A stretch of 64,000 nucleotides of DNA from an uncultured Selenomonadales bacterium (GCA_947165145.1 CAMUZG010000007.1:1-64000), one strand, 5' to 3'. Positions 10,571 through 20,065 are shown, numbered from the stretch's first letter. Notes: generated by a model from the letters alone, not told the origin. Made by a program: numbers and translations.

Positions 10571-11149
10571 ATGGCTATCAGTTTGCAAAAGGGTCAGAAA
10601 GTCGACTTGACGAAGGGCAACCCTAGTCTTAAAAAACTTCTCATCGGTCTCGGCTGGGATGTCAAACGCTACGACGGCGGTTACGATTTCGACTTAGACG
10701 CGGCGGCGTTCCTGCTCGGTGCAAGCGGCAAAGTCAACAGCGACGACGATTTTGTTTTCTATAACAATCTCAAGCATAAGAGTGGCGCGGTCGAGCACAT
10801 GGGCGACAACCTCACTGGCGAAGGCGAAGGCGACGACGAACAGATTAAAATCGACCTCAGCAAAGTTCCCGCGAACGTCGAGAAGATTGACTTCACCGTC
10901 ACGATTTACGACGCAGACGCTCGCAAGCAGAAATTCGGTCAAGTCGAGAACGCTTACATTCGCGTAGTCGACGACGAGACCGGCAAGGAACTTATCCGCT
11001 ACGACCTCGGCGAAGATTTTTCAATCGAGACGGCTGTTGTTGTCGGCGAAATTTATCGCAATAAAGGCGAATGGAAGTTCAATGCAATCGGTTCGGGCTG
11101 GAGCGGCGGTTTGGCGGCTCTCGGCAAAAACTACGGCGTCAACGTGTAA
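10571..11149 (+). CDS. TerD family protein (close paralog of 3034-3612)
   Basis: [49 protein letters not shown]...; SD gggagga before ATG 10571. Confidence 0.95.
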   Translation: MAISLQKGQKVDLTKGNPSLKKLLIGLGWDVKRYDGGYDFDLDAAAFLLGASGKVNSDDDFVFYNNLKHKSGAVEHMGDNLTGEGEGDDEQIKIDLSKVPANVEKIDFTVTIYDADARKQKFGQVENAYIRVVDDETGKELIRYDLGEDFSIETAVVVGEIYRNKGEWKFNAIGSGWSGGLAALGKNYGVNV

Positions 11150-11150
11150 A

Positions 11151-11186
11151 ATCAATTAGGAATTAGGAATTTGGAATGTGGAATTT
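11151..11186. repeat. heptanucleotide short repeat array
   Basis: AATTAGG AATTAGG AATTTGG AATGTGG AATTT. Confidence 0.75.
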
Positions 11187-11210
11187 AATTTCATACTCCA
11201 AATAAAAAAG

Positions 11211-11240
11211 TCCCCCGCAATTTCGCAGGGGATTTTTTTT
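11211..11240 (+). terminator. rho-independent terminator after Ter cluster
   Basis: tccccCGC..GCagggga hairpin followed by T8. Confidence 0.75.
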
Positions 11241-11242
11241 CG

Positions 11243-11271
11243 TTGACACTGCGCGGGCAGAATTATAAAAT
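11243..11271 (+). promoter_or_regulatory. sigma-70-type promoter for the CoA-enzyme activase
   Basis: TTGACA-N17-TAAAAT directly after the terminator, ~25 bp before ATG 11296. Confidence 0.7.
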
Positions 11272-11295
11272 TACCGGCGGCGAGGTGATTTTTTT

Positions 11296-14200
11296 ATGAG
11301 AGTCGGAATCGACATCGGCTCCACGACGATTAAACTTGTCGTCATGGACGAGCAACGACTTATCTTCAAAAATTATGCGCGACATTTCTCCGAGATTGGT
11401 AACGCGCTTACAAATTCATTAACGTCGCTGAAGAACATTATCGGCGAAAAAACTTTCAAAATCGCATTGGCAGGTTCGGCGGGCATGGGTATCGCGAAAA
11501 AAATTTCGTTGCCCTTCGTGCAGGAAGTTATCGCCTGTCAACGCGCTGTCGAAGAATTTATTCCGCAGACAAATACCGTCGTCGAACTCGGCGGCGAGGA
11601 CGCGAAGATAATTTATCTCGGCAACGCGCCTGAAGTCCGCATGAACGGCGTCTGCGCGGGCGGCACGGGCTCATTTATCGACCACATGGCAAGCTTGCTG
11701 TCGACGGACGCACTCGGCTTGAACGCGTTGGCGGAAAAAGGTAAACAGCTGTACACGATTGCATCACGTTGCGGCGTCTTCGCGAAGACCGACATTCAAG
11801 CACTGATGAACGACGGCGCAAAGAAAACCGACATCGCGCTATCAATCTTCCAAGCGGTCGTCAATCAGACAATCGGCAACTTGGCGCAAGGTCGTCCAAT
11901 TAACGGCAACGTCGCATTCCTAGGCGGACCGCTACACTTCCTGCCCGAACTCAAAAAACGTTTCGTCGAGACACTCGGACTTTCTCAATCGGAAGTCGTC
12001 GACACGCCCGACGGAAATTTTTTTGTGTCAATGGGCGCGGCACTCAGCGACGAAGCTAAAGATTTTTCGTTGGCTCAGCTTGAAGAATCAATCGCGCGTT
12101 CGGAAGAGTCTGCACGTTCCGAAACTCGCAAAGCTGATTTTATTCTGTTCAATGACGCCGCCGATTATCAAAGTTTCAAAGCTCGACACGACAAAGCCAA
12201 AGTCAAGCGCGGCGACCTGTCGACTTACAGCGGGAAAATTTTCGTCGGCATTGACGCGGGCTCCACGACAACGAAGATTTGCGCTATCGGCGAAGATAAG
12301 CAGATTCTTTACACGAATTACGGCTCCAACGAGGGCGCACCGTTGAAAATCGTCGTCAATCAGATTCGCGACTTGTACGCCAAAATTCCCGCGACTGCGA
12401 CGATTGCCGGCGTCTACACCACGGGCTACGGCGAGGCGATTGTCAAGGCTGCTCTTCACGCTGACGGTTCCGAAGTCGAGACATTCGCTCATTTGACTGC
12501 CGCGCAGGAATTTTGTCCCAACGTGTCGTTTGTGCTGGACATCGGCGGACAGGATATGAAATGTTTCTTCGTCAAGGACGGCACAATCGGCAACATCACG
12601 CTCAACGAGGCTTGTAGCGCGGGTTGTGGCAGTTTCATTCAAAATTTCGCGCAAGGTTTGAACATGACGGTCGGCGACTTCGCGGGCAAAGCTTTGACTG
12701 CTGATGCTCCCGTTGACTTGGGCACACGCTGTACGGTTTTCATGAACTCGAAGGTCAAACAGGCTCAAAAGGACGGTGCGACTGTCGGCGACATTTCTGC
12801 GGGTATCGCGCTCAGCGTCATCAAGAACGCGCTGTTTAAAGTCATGCAACTCAAGAACGTCGACGATCTTGGCGAAAATATCGTCGTGCAGGGCGGAACA
12901 TTTTACAACGACGCAGTGCTCCGTTCGATTGAAAAAATTCTGAACCGTGAAGTCATTCGCCCAGACATCGCCGGCTTGATGGGTGCTTACGGAGCCGCAA
13001 TTCTTGCTCGCGAAAACTGCGCGGGTTGCTCAAAACTTTTGTCGGCTGATGAGCTGGAAAATTTTTCTGTCGTCACGAAAAGCTATCGTTGCGGGCGTTG
13101 CGGCAATAACTGCTTGATAACCATGCAGAAATTCCCCGACGGCGGCAAATATTTCACGGGCAATCGTTGTGAGCGCGGCGTCGGCAACAAGCCCAAAGCT
13201 GATTCCGAAGTCCCCAACGCATTTGCTTACAAATATCGGCGCGTCTTCGATTATCAGCCGCTCGACAATCCTAAACGCGGTACAATCGGCATTCCGCGCA
13301 CGCTCAACATCTACGAAGATTATCCGTTCTGGCACACGCTGTTGACGGAATTGGGTTATCGCGTCGAATTGTCCGCGAAGTCGTCCGCGCAGATTTTCTA
13401 CAAAGGCATTGCGACGATACCGAGCGATTCGCTGTGTTATCCCGCAAAGCTTGCTCATGGTCACGTCATGGATTTGGTTGAACGCGGCTTGACGAAAATT
13501 TTTTATCCGTGCGACCTGTACAATTTCGACACGCGGTCGGATAATTTTTACAACTGCCCGATTGTCGCGAGCTACCCCGAGAACATTCGCAACAACATGG
13601 ACATCTTGCGCGAACGTGGTATCAAATTTATTCAACCGTTCTTGCCCGTCCACGACATGCGCAAATTAAAAAAGCGTCTTGCCGAGGAATTTGCCTTCGA
13701 CGGCGTGACGCGTGCTGAAATTTCTTTTGCTGTCGACAAGGCGGCGGCTGAACTTGAACGTTATCGGCGCGACGTGCAAAATTTCGGCGACGAACTTTTG
13801 AAACGCATTCAACGCACGGGCGAACATGCAATCCTGCTCGTCGGGCGACCGTATCACATCGACCCCGAAATCAATCACGGTATCGCGGAAATGATTCAGT
13901 CGTACAACCTGCCGATTTTGTCGGAGGACATGGTTTATCACGTGCCAGTTGACGCGCCGAAAATTTCCGTCGTCAATCAGTGGAGCTATCACGCCAGACT
14001 TTATCACGCGGCACAATTCGCGGCGCAAAATCCAAACGTCACGCTGATTCAATTAAGTTCGTTCGGTTGCGGACTCGACGCGCTGACAATCGAACAGGTC
14101 AAAGAAATTTTGGAGTCGCACGGACGGATTTACACAATGATTAAGCTTGACGAGGTCTCGAATCTCGGCGCGGCACGAATTAGATTGCGTTCACTGCTTG

Positions 14201-15492
14201 CGGCTTTGAAACGTCGTACGCCCGTCACATACACGCCGAAAATTTTCCCTGAACGTCCGCACTTCACCGCCGACTGCAAAGCTAAACACACAATCCTTGC
14301 GCCGGAAATGGCACCGATTCATTTCGAGCTGGTTCAAACGGTTTTGCGGAAGTACGGCTACAAAGTCATGATACCGCCTCTGCCCGACAAAGCGGCAATC
14401 GATTTGGGCTTGCGTTACGTCAACAACGAAATGTGTTACCCTGCAATCGTCGTGGCGGGACAAATGTTAGCGGCTTTGAAATCTGGCGACTGCGACCCCG
14501 ACAACACGTCGATAATTTTGTTCCAAACGTGCGGCGCGTGTCGTGCGACCAATTACATCAGCGTCTTGCGGCGGGCGTTGAAGTTCGCGGGCTTCGGTCA
14601 AGTGCCGGTCTTCGCGTGCTGGGGTCTGCCCGATGAAACCGACGCTTTCGAGTTGAGCCGCGATTGTCTCATGGACGCGATTAAAGCTTCTGTTTACGGC
14701 GACTTGCTCCAAAACGTCAGCAACCGCATGAGACCGTATGAAATTCATCGCGGGGAGACGGATAATTTATTTGCCGAGTGCATGACGCTTGCCAAGAACG
14801 ATTTGCTTAACGGCAACTACTTGAGCTATCGGCGCAACGTCCGCGAAATTGTTCGGAAGTTCGACGCCATTGCGATTGATGAGACGATTCGCAAGCCGCG
14901 TGTCGGTATCGTCGGGGAAATTTTGGTGAAGTATCACCCCGTTGCCAACAACTTTATCGAAAAAATTTTGCACGACGAAGGCGCGGAAGTCGTCATGCCT
15001 GATTTCGTCGACTTCTTCCTTTACGTCGCTTACGATTCTATTGTCAAGCGCGAACTTCTCAACGGCAGTCGCAAAGATAAATTGTTCGCCGAAATTTTTA
15101 TTCAGTTCATTGAATTTTTTCGTCGCCCGATGAAAAACGCGCTCAAGGATTCCAAACATTTCCGCGCACCACACGCCATTAAACACACTGCGGAATTGGC
15201 AAGCCGATTCGTGAGCAACGGCAATTTGGCGGGCGAAGGTTGGCTCATTTGCGGCGAAATGGTTGCGTTGATTGAAGAGGACATCAGGAATATCATCTGC
15301 TTGAGTCCATTCGCGTGCCTCCCGAATCACATCATTGCAAAGGGCGTCATGCACACCTTGCGCGAGAACTTCGACAACGTGAACGTCACGGCGATTGACT
15401 GCGACGCGGGCTCTTCGGAAGTCAATCAGCTCAACCGTATTAAACTTATGCTCAGTGTCGCGAAAAAATTTTTGCCGCAAAGGAGGCGATAA
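11296..15492 (+). CDS. acyl-CoA dehydratase activase (BcrAD/BadFG ATPase, fused large form)
   Basis: MRVGIDIGSTTIKLVVMD; second copy FVGIDAGSTTTKICAIG; C-GG-GSFI motifs; C-terminal dehydratase/activase-like region (DUF2229 / DUF3411-like). Confidence 0.92.
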   Translation: MRVGIDIGSTTIKLVVMDEQRLIFKNYARHFSEIGNALTNSLTSLKNIIGEKTFKIALAGSAGMGIAKKISLPFVQEVIACQRAVEEFIPQTNTVVELGGEDAKIIYLGNAPEVRMNGVCAGGTGSFIDHMASLLSTDALGLNALAEKGKQLYTIASRCGVFAKTDIQALMNDGAKKTDIALSIFQAVVNQTIGNLAQGRPINGNVAFLGGPLHFLPELKKRFVETLGLSQSEVVDTPDGNFFVSMGAALSDEAKDFSLAQLEESIARSEESARSETRKADFILFNDAADYQSFKARHDKAKVKRGDLSTYSGKIFVGIDAGSTTTKICAIGEDKQILYTNYGSNEGAPLKIVVNQIRDLYAKIPATATIAGVYTTGYGEAIVKAALHADGSEVETFAHLTAAQEFCPNVSFVLDIGGQDMKCFFVKDGTIGNITLNEACSAGCGSFIQNFAQGLNMTVGDFAGKALTADAPVDLGTRCTVFMNSKVKQAQKDGATVGDISAGIALSVIKNALFKVMQLKNVDDLGENIVVQGGTFYNDAVLRSIEKILNREVIRPDIAGLMGAYGAAILARENCAGCSKLLSADELENFSVVTKSYRCGRCGNNCLITMQKFPDGGKYFTGNRCERGVGNKPKADSEVPNAFAYKYRRVFDYQPLDNPKRGTIGIPRTLNIYEDYPFWHTLLTELGYRVELSAKSSAQIFYKGIATIPSDSLCYPAKLAHGHVMDLVERGLTKIFYPCDLYNFDTRSDNFYNCPIVASYPENIRNNMDILRERGIKFIQPFLPVHDMRKLKKRLAEEFAFDGVTRAEISFAVDKAAAELERYRRDVQNFGDELLKRIQRTGEHAILLVGRPYHIDPEINHGIAEMIQSYNLPILSEDMVYHVPVDAPKISVVNQWSYHARLYHAAQFAAQNPNVTLIQLSSFGCGLDALTIEQVKEILESHGRIYTMIKLDEVSNLGAARIRLRSLLAALKRRTPVTYTPKIFPERPHFTADCKAKHTILAPEMAPIHFELVQTVLRKYGYKVMIPPLPDKAAIDLGLRYVNNEMCYPAIVVAGQMLAALKSGDCDPDNTSIILFQTCGACRATNYISVLRRALKFAGFGQVPVFACWGLPDETDAFELSRDCLMDAIKASVYGDLLQNVSNRMRPYEIHRGETDNLFAECMTLAKNDLLNGNYLSYRRNVREIVRKFDAIAIDETIRKPRVGIVGEILVKYHPVANNFIEKILHDEGAEVVMPDFVDFFLYVAYDSIVKRELLNGSRKDKLFAEIFIQFIEFFRRPMKNALKDSKHFRAPHAIKHTAELASRFVSNGNLAGEGWLICGEMVALIEEDIRNIICLSPFACLPNHIIAKGVMHTLRENFDNVNVTAIDCDAGSSEVNQLNRIKLMLSVAKKFLPQRRR

Positions 15493-15493
15493 C

Positions 15494-15754
15494 ATGGATC
15501 TTCAAACGGTCAATCAAGAGAACTTCGACATCAGCAAGCCGATAAATCTTGCGCCGCGTGAAATGACGCTTTTCAAATCGGAACTTGACAAGCAATTCGC
15601 GGAAGGCAACGGCGTCAACATTTTGAAAGCACTGCACAATGCTTTTTATCTGGCAGGATTGGAACGAAGCATAAAACAATTTGACGAAGGCAAAGTCGTA
15701 CAATTTACCGCCGAACAATGGGAGGCTTTCGTCAATGAACAAAACCTTCTCTGA
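15494..15754 (+). CDS. putative antitoxin of YoeB-type pair
   Basis: 86-aa ORF immediately upstream of and overlapping a YoeB ORF; SD aaggagg; not obviously YefM/Phd. Confidence 0.7.
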   Translation: MDLQTVNQENFDISKPINLAPREMTLFKSELDKQFAEGNGVNILKALHNAFYLAGLERSIKQFDEGKVVQFTAEQWEAFVNEQNLL

Positions 15755-15998
15755 AAAGGCTTTTGAGCAATACATCTATTGGCAAACGCAAGACCGCAAG
15801 ACGCTCAAGCGCATTAACGATTTGATTAAGGACATCGAACGCAACGGGGTCGATAAAGGTATCGGCAAGCCCGAACTTCTCAAGCACGAACTTGCTGGAC
15901 ATTGGTCGCGGCGCATAGATGATGCCAATCGTCTCGTTTACAAAATTGATGAACACGGGTCGCTCCGAATCGAATATTGCAAAGGTCATTATGAATAA
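15735..15998 (+). CDS. yoeB: Txe/YoeB family toxin (ribosome-dependent mRNA interferase)
   Basis: YIYWQTQDRKTLKRINDLIKDIERN..GIGKPELLKHELAGHWSRRIDDANRLVYKI...CKGHYE. Confidence 0.93.
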   Translation: MNKTFSEKAFEQYIYWQTQDRKTLKRINDLIKDIERNGVDKGIGKPELLKHELAGHWSRRIDDANRLVYKIDEHGSLRIEYCKGHYE

Positions 15999-16004
15999 AA
16001 ATTT

Positions 16005-16033
16005 CTCCCGCCAAACACGACGGGAGTTTTTTG
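16005..16033 (+). terminator. terminator after yoeB
   Basis: ctcccg-N10-cgggag then T6. Confidence 0.75.
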
Positions 16034-16062
16034 TTGACAGGAAAAATTTTCTGCGTGATAAT
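16034..16062 (+). promoter_or_regulatory. promoter for ClC gene
   Basis: TTGACA-N17-GATAAT embedded directly after the terminator T-tract. Confidence 0.6.
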
Positions 16063-16081
16063 CGCCGGCAAGGAGATGATT

Positions 16082-17431
16082 TTGTTGAGCAAACGACGAT
16101 TGCTGCACGTGCGATTGTTCCTTGAAGGCGCGGTCGTCGGAATTGGTACGGGCGTTGTCGTGGCGATGTTGCGGTTCCTGCTCGACGTGGCGGACATTTA
16201 TCGCCCGCTGATCTTCGCGAAAATCGACAGCCTCGGAAAAATTTTGTTGGCAATCGGCGTGATGATTTTGCTTGCGGCGATTCTGTCGAAAATAATTTCA
16301 CTCGACGCACAAGTCGCGGGCAGTGGCATTCCGCAAATAAAAAAAATTTTGCAGGGACGAGCGCAGATGTTCAAACCGTTCCGACTGCTTGCCATAAAAT
16401 TTTTCGCAACGATAACGGCAATCGGCGCGGGCATGTCACTCGGTCGCGCGGGAATCAGCGTGCAATTCGGCGCGGCAATCGGCAATTTCTTCACGAAAAT
16501 TTTCCACGCGGGACAATCACGTCATGCAATCGTCGAAGGAAATTTTTTGTTGACGGCGGGCGCAGGCGCAGGTTTGGCGGCAATATTCAACGCTCCGCTC
16601 GCGGGGCTGATTTTTTGCATTGAAGAGTTTCGACAAAGATTTTCGCAGGAAATTTTAATCGTGACGATAACCGCGACCGTGACGGCGTCATTTCTCGTGA
16701 AAATTGTGTTCGGTGTGCGACCGGTTTTCGAGACAATCACCGCGACACCGCTGACGATGCCCGCAGTGATGACGTTGCCGAATTTGGAAATGGTGACCGC
16801 GATGAGTGCCGCACCGATAAAATTTTTCGGGCTGTTCATGTCGCTCGGAATTTTGTGCGGACTTATCGGCGCAATGTTCTCCAAAGCGTTGATCTTCGCG
16901 CTCGACGCTTACGACGACTTGAAACTTTTCGGCGTGAAAAGATTCGCAATCCCGCTACTGTTGGCAATCCCGCTCGGAATAAAACTTCCGCAAGTGCTCG
17001 GTTGCGGCAACGTGCTTGTCGACGAACTGCTGATTTCGCACACCGCGCTAAGTCTGCTGATAATTTTGCTTGTCGGGAAAATTTTGTACACGTTGATTTG
17101 TTTCGGCACGAACGCGCCCGGCGGATTGTTCTTGCCCGTGCTGGTTATCGGCGCACTTGTCGGCAACATCTTCGCGCGCGTCGGCAACGGTCTGCACATC
17201 TTCACGGCAGATTGGACGACGCTGTTTATAATCTTCGGAATGGCGGCATTCTTCGCGGCGGTGGTCAAGGCACCGATAACGGGCAGCATTTTGATTTTGG
17301 AGCTTACGGGACAATTTGAACATCTCGTCGGCTTGATTGTGGTGAGCGGCGCGGCATTTCTCGTATCCGATTTGTGCGGCGGCAAACCGATTTTCTCCGC
17401 CCTACTCGAACGTTCGCAAGACAAAAGGTGA
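16082..17431 (+). CDS. ClC family chloride/proton channel or antiporter
   Basis: AGSGIPQIK, GAGMSLGRAGISVQFGAAIG (variant of GKEGP motif), GAGAGLAAIFNAPLAG, GTNAPGGLFLPVLVIG; TTG 16082 after SD aaggag (ORF open from 16031). Confidence 0.92.
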   Translation: MLSKRRLLHVRLFLEGAVVGIGTGVVVAMLRFLLDVADIYRPLIFAKIDSLGKILLAIGVMILLAAILSKIISLDAQVAGSGIPQIKKILQGRAQMFKPFRLLAIKFFATITAIGAGMSLGRAGISVQFGAAIGNFFTKIFHAGQSRHAIVEGNFLLTAGAGAGLAAIFNAPLAGLIFCIEEFRQRFSQEILIVTITATVTASFLVKIVFGVRPVFETITATPLTMPAVMTLPNLEMVTAMSAAPIKFFGLFMSLGILCGLIGAMFSKALIFALDAYDDLKLFGVKRFAIPLLLAIPLGIKLPQVLGCGNVLVDELLISHTALSLLIILLVGKILYTLICFGTNAPGGLFLPVLVIGALVGNIFARVGNGLHIFTADWTTLFIIFGMAAFFAAVVKAPITGSILILELTGQFEHLVGLIVVSGAAFLVSDLCGGKPIFSALLERSQDKR

Positions 17432-17435
17432 TTGA

Positions 17436-18656
17436 ATGAGACGACAAAAATTTTTGACGTTGCCGGCAATGATAGCGTACTTGACTTATATCGGAATGTT
17501 CGTGCCGCTGTCGACGGATTTGTATTTGCCCGCGTTACCAGAAATGGGCAACTACTTCGCGGCAAGCGAATTCCTCGTCGGTTTGACGTTGACGATATTT
17601 TTTTTCGTGTTCGCGGTGAGCATGATATTATTCGGACCGTTGAGCGACAAATTCGGCAGGCGACCGATTTTGATTTTCGGCGCGGCGATTTACACGGCGG
17701 CATCATTTGCCTGCGCGGTCTCGGCGGACATTTACTTTTTATTGGCGGGCAGATTTTTTCAAGCAGTCGGTTCGGGCGCATTGATAACGGTTGCAACGGC
17801 GGTGATTAAAGATTGTTTCCGTGGTCGGCTCATGACGAAAATTTTGGCGATAACGCAGGCGTTGAGCGTGATAGCTCCGATGGGTGCTCCACTTATCGGC
17901 GGCGTGCTGTTGACGTTCACTGATTGGCGTGGCGCGTTCTACCTGCTGACGATTTTGGGCGCGTTGAATTTGTTCGTGTCATTTTTATTTTGCGAAACAT
18001 TGCCCGAAGAAAGATGTTATCGCGGCGACGTTTTACACTCGTTGACATTGCTCGGCGTCGTTGCGCGAAAAAAATATTTCATGGCGGTACTGCTGATGTT
18101 CGCGATTTTGTCGACACCGTACATGGCGTACTTGAGCGCGTCGGCGTTCATCTACGTCGAACAATTTTCGCTGACCGCACAGCAATACAGCTATCTTTTC
18201 GCGGTGAACTCGGCGGCGTCTATCGCAGGTCCGATTATCTTCCTCAAACTGAAAAATATTTTGTCGAACGTCGGGATTTTGCGGCTGACCTTCTTCGTGT
18301 CGATGTTGAGCGGAATTTTGGTGCTGAACGTCGGAAATTTCGGCGCGATAATATTTTTGCTGACGTTCGTGCCGTTCACGATGATTGGTTCCGTGTCGCG
18401 CCCGTTCGCAATGGATCTTCTCCTACTCGAAGCAAAAGAGAACGTCGGGACGGCGTCATCAATGATAAATTTTGTGCCGACACTTTTCGGTAGCGCGGGC
18501 ATGATGCTCGGCACGTTGCCTTGGTGGAATTTTGTCGACGGGCTCGGCATAATCATCGTAACGGCGACGGCGTTATCGTTAATGCTGTGGATTTTGATTA
18601 GGCGCAGACATTTCGGCTCGGCTCGACAATCCGCAAGCGACGTTGTTAACAATTAG
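17436..18656 (+). CDS. MFS transporter, Bcr/CflA-type multidrug efflux
   Basis: 12-TM pattern; PLSTDLYLPALPEM; GPLSDKFGRRPILIFG motif A. Confidence 0.87.
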   Translation: MRRQKFLTLPAMIAYLTYIGMFVPLSTDLYLPALPEMGNYFAASEFLVGLTLTIFFFVFAVSMILFGPLSDKFGRRPILIFGAAIYTAASFACAVSADIYFLLAGRFFQAVGSGALITVATAVIKDCFRGRLMTKILAITQALSVIAPMGAPLIGGVLLTFTDWRGAFYLLTILGALNLFVSFLFCETLPEERCYRGDVLHSLTLLGVVARKKYFMAVLLMFAILSTPYMAYLSASAFIYVEQFSLTAQQYSYLFAVNSAASIAGPIIFLKLKNILSNVGILRLTFFVSMLSGILVLNVGNFGAIIFLLTFVPFTMIGSVSRPFAMDLLLLEAKENVGTASSMINFVPTLFGSAGMMLGTLPWWNFVDGLGIIIVTATALSLMLWILIRRRHFGSARQSASDVVNN

Positions 18657-18718
18657 GAATGTGGAATGTGGAATTAAAAAGCACGTCACGATTCCTAATT
18701 CCTAATTTCAAATTCCAA
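18650..18718. repeat. heptanucleotide short repeat, inverted pair
   Basis: CAATTAGGAATGTGGAATGTGGAATT...ATTCCTAATTCCTAATTTCAAATTCC. Confidence 0.7.
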
Positions 18719-18723
18719 ATCGG

Positions 18724-18766
18724 AAAAAATCCCGTCCACTCGATTTGAGCGGCGGGATAATTTTTT
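18724..18766. terminator. bidirectional terminator between convergent genes
   Basis: aaaaaaTCCCGTCCACTCGATTTGAGCGGCGGGAtaatttttta. Confidence 0.75.
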
Positions 18767-19223
18767 AGCGTTTCAAATTCTGCACGATACGATACTTTTT
18801 GATTTCGGCTTCCAATTCACTGACGGCGATTTCCAGGGCAATTTGTTTCTTTTTAAAATCTTTCGGATCAAGGTCTTCCGCTTCGAGTTCAAGTTGTTGC
18901 AGTTGCAGATTGAGCTTTTTTAACTCCATCTCTTTGACTTCAATGACGCTTTCCAAAATTTCCGGACTGACGGATTCAAGGTTATCGGTCGCGTTATTTT
19001 TGATGTACGTTTCCAAATCTTCCTTGCTGATGCGATAGGATTTGCCGCCCGAAGCTTTGATTTCGCCGTCGCGGATTTTTTTTCTGACGGTGTATTCGCT
19101 GATGTTGAGCAAAGTCGCCACATCTTTTGTTGTGTAAAAATTTTTGTTCATCATGTCGACGATTTTTGAAACAGCCAAAGTGCCTGCAGCTCCTGCCGCC
19201 GCCGCGAGAATCAACGGTACCAT
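18765..19223 (-). CDS. helix-turn-helix (excisionase/MerR-like) protein with hydrophobic N-terminus and coiled-coil C-terminus
   Basis: NFYTTKDVATLLNISEYTVRKKIRDGEIKASGGKSYRISKEDLETYIK HTH_17-like; N-term VPLILAAAAGAAGTLAVSKIV; charged heptad-like C-term. Confidence 0.8.
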   Translation of the reverse strand: MVPLILAAAAGAAGTLAVSKIVDMMNKNFYTTKDVATLLNISEYTVRKKIRDGEIKASGGKSYRISKEDLETYIKNNATDNLESVSPEILESVIEVKEMELKKLNLQLQQLELEAEDLDPKDFKKKQIALEIAVSELEAEIKKYRIVQNLKR

Positions 19224-19309
19224 TTGCCACGCCTCCCAAAAATTTTTTTTATTCTATCAGAGTTTTTTCGCCATAACAACACACGATTAAAATATTTTCC
19301 ACGCAGACG

Positions 19310-19338
19310 TTGACAAATAACAATTCATGCTTTATATT
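19310..19338 (+). promoter_or_regulatory. strong sigma-70-type promoter
   Basis: TTGACA-N17-TATATT upstream of the small glycine-zipper ORF. Confidence 0.75.
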
Positions 19339-19393
19339 GAGCATATACAACAGCAACACAACAACAACATAAAATTACAAGGAGGCAAACATC

Positions 19394-19606
19394 ATGAAGA
19401 GAACCAACGAGAAAATCGGTGCTTTTGCGGGCACAATCTTTGGCATGACGGCAGGTGCCATAAAAGGTGCCAAATACGGAGTCGCGGGCGGCGGCGGCGC
19501 AACCTCTGGCACAATCCCCTTCGCGGTAGCTTTAGGAATAATCGGCGGTCTTGCAGGTGCTCTCGGCGGTAGTGAAATTGACAGACGCGATGACAGCCGC
19601 AAATAA
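19394..19606 (+). CDS. 70-aa glycine-zipper / bacteriocin-like small membrane protein
   Basis: SD aggagg; MKRTNEKIGAFAGTIFGMTAGAIKGAKYGVAGGGGATSGTIPFAVALGIIGGLAGALGGSEIDRRDDSRK; flanked by promoter and terminator. Confidence 0.75.
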   Translation: MKRTNEKIGAFAGTIFGMTAGAIKGAKYGVAGGGGATSGTIPFAVALGIIGGLAGALGGSEIDRRDDSRK

Positions 19607-19625
19607 AATTTAAGCAACGTCACAT

Positions 19626-19670
19626 AAAAAACCCCCGTCACTCGATTTGAGCGGCGGGGAATTTTTTTTA
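19626..19670. terminator. bidirectional terminator
   Basis: aaaaaaCCCCCGTCACTCGATTTGAGCGGCGGGGaatttttttt. Confidence 0.75.
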
Positions 19671-19699
19671 GCGCGGTATGTGCTGATTCACGAAAGATT

Positions 19700-20065
19700 T
19701 TATCTCCGTGAAAAATTTTTACGTCGCAAAGCTTTAGGCTTGTCCCAAATTTCCGTCAGCACGAACGATTCAAGCATTGTTGTCGGCGTCAAGTTCAAGT
19801 TGAGTTCGGAAGTTTCGGGCTCATGTGTCGGCTCGATTGTCGTTCGCGGCGTCGACTTGATTTTTTTCGGGCGAACTTCGGCTTGATTCGGTTGATTGAT
19901 GAAGATTGGGACTTCTTCGCCTGGACGATTCGGATCGTTGGCTAGCGTCGGTATGTCGAAGTCGGGCGATTGATTCGGCGGCGGGAGGCGTTTTGTTTTG
20001 CGTTTGGCAAGATTGTCGATGACCGTGACTGCCAGCCAGATTAAAAAGATTGTCGCGAGTTCCAT
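19700..20065 (-). CDS. small membrane-anchored hypothetical protein
   Basis: MELATIFLIWLAVTVIDNLAKRKTKRLPP... single N-terminal TM, proline-rich tail; start chosen at ATG with SD-like ggggtg. Confidence 0.55.
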   Translation of the reverse strand: MELATIFLIWLAVTVIDNLAKRKTKRLPPPNQSPDFDIPTLANDPNRPGEEVPIFINQPNQAEVRPKKIKSTPRTTIEPTHEPETSELNLNLTPTTMLESFVLTEIWDKPKALRRKNFSRR

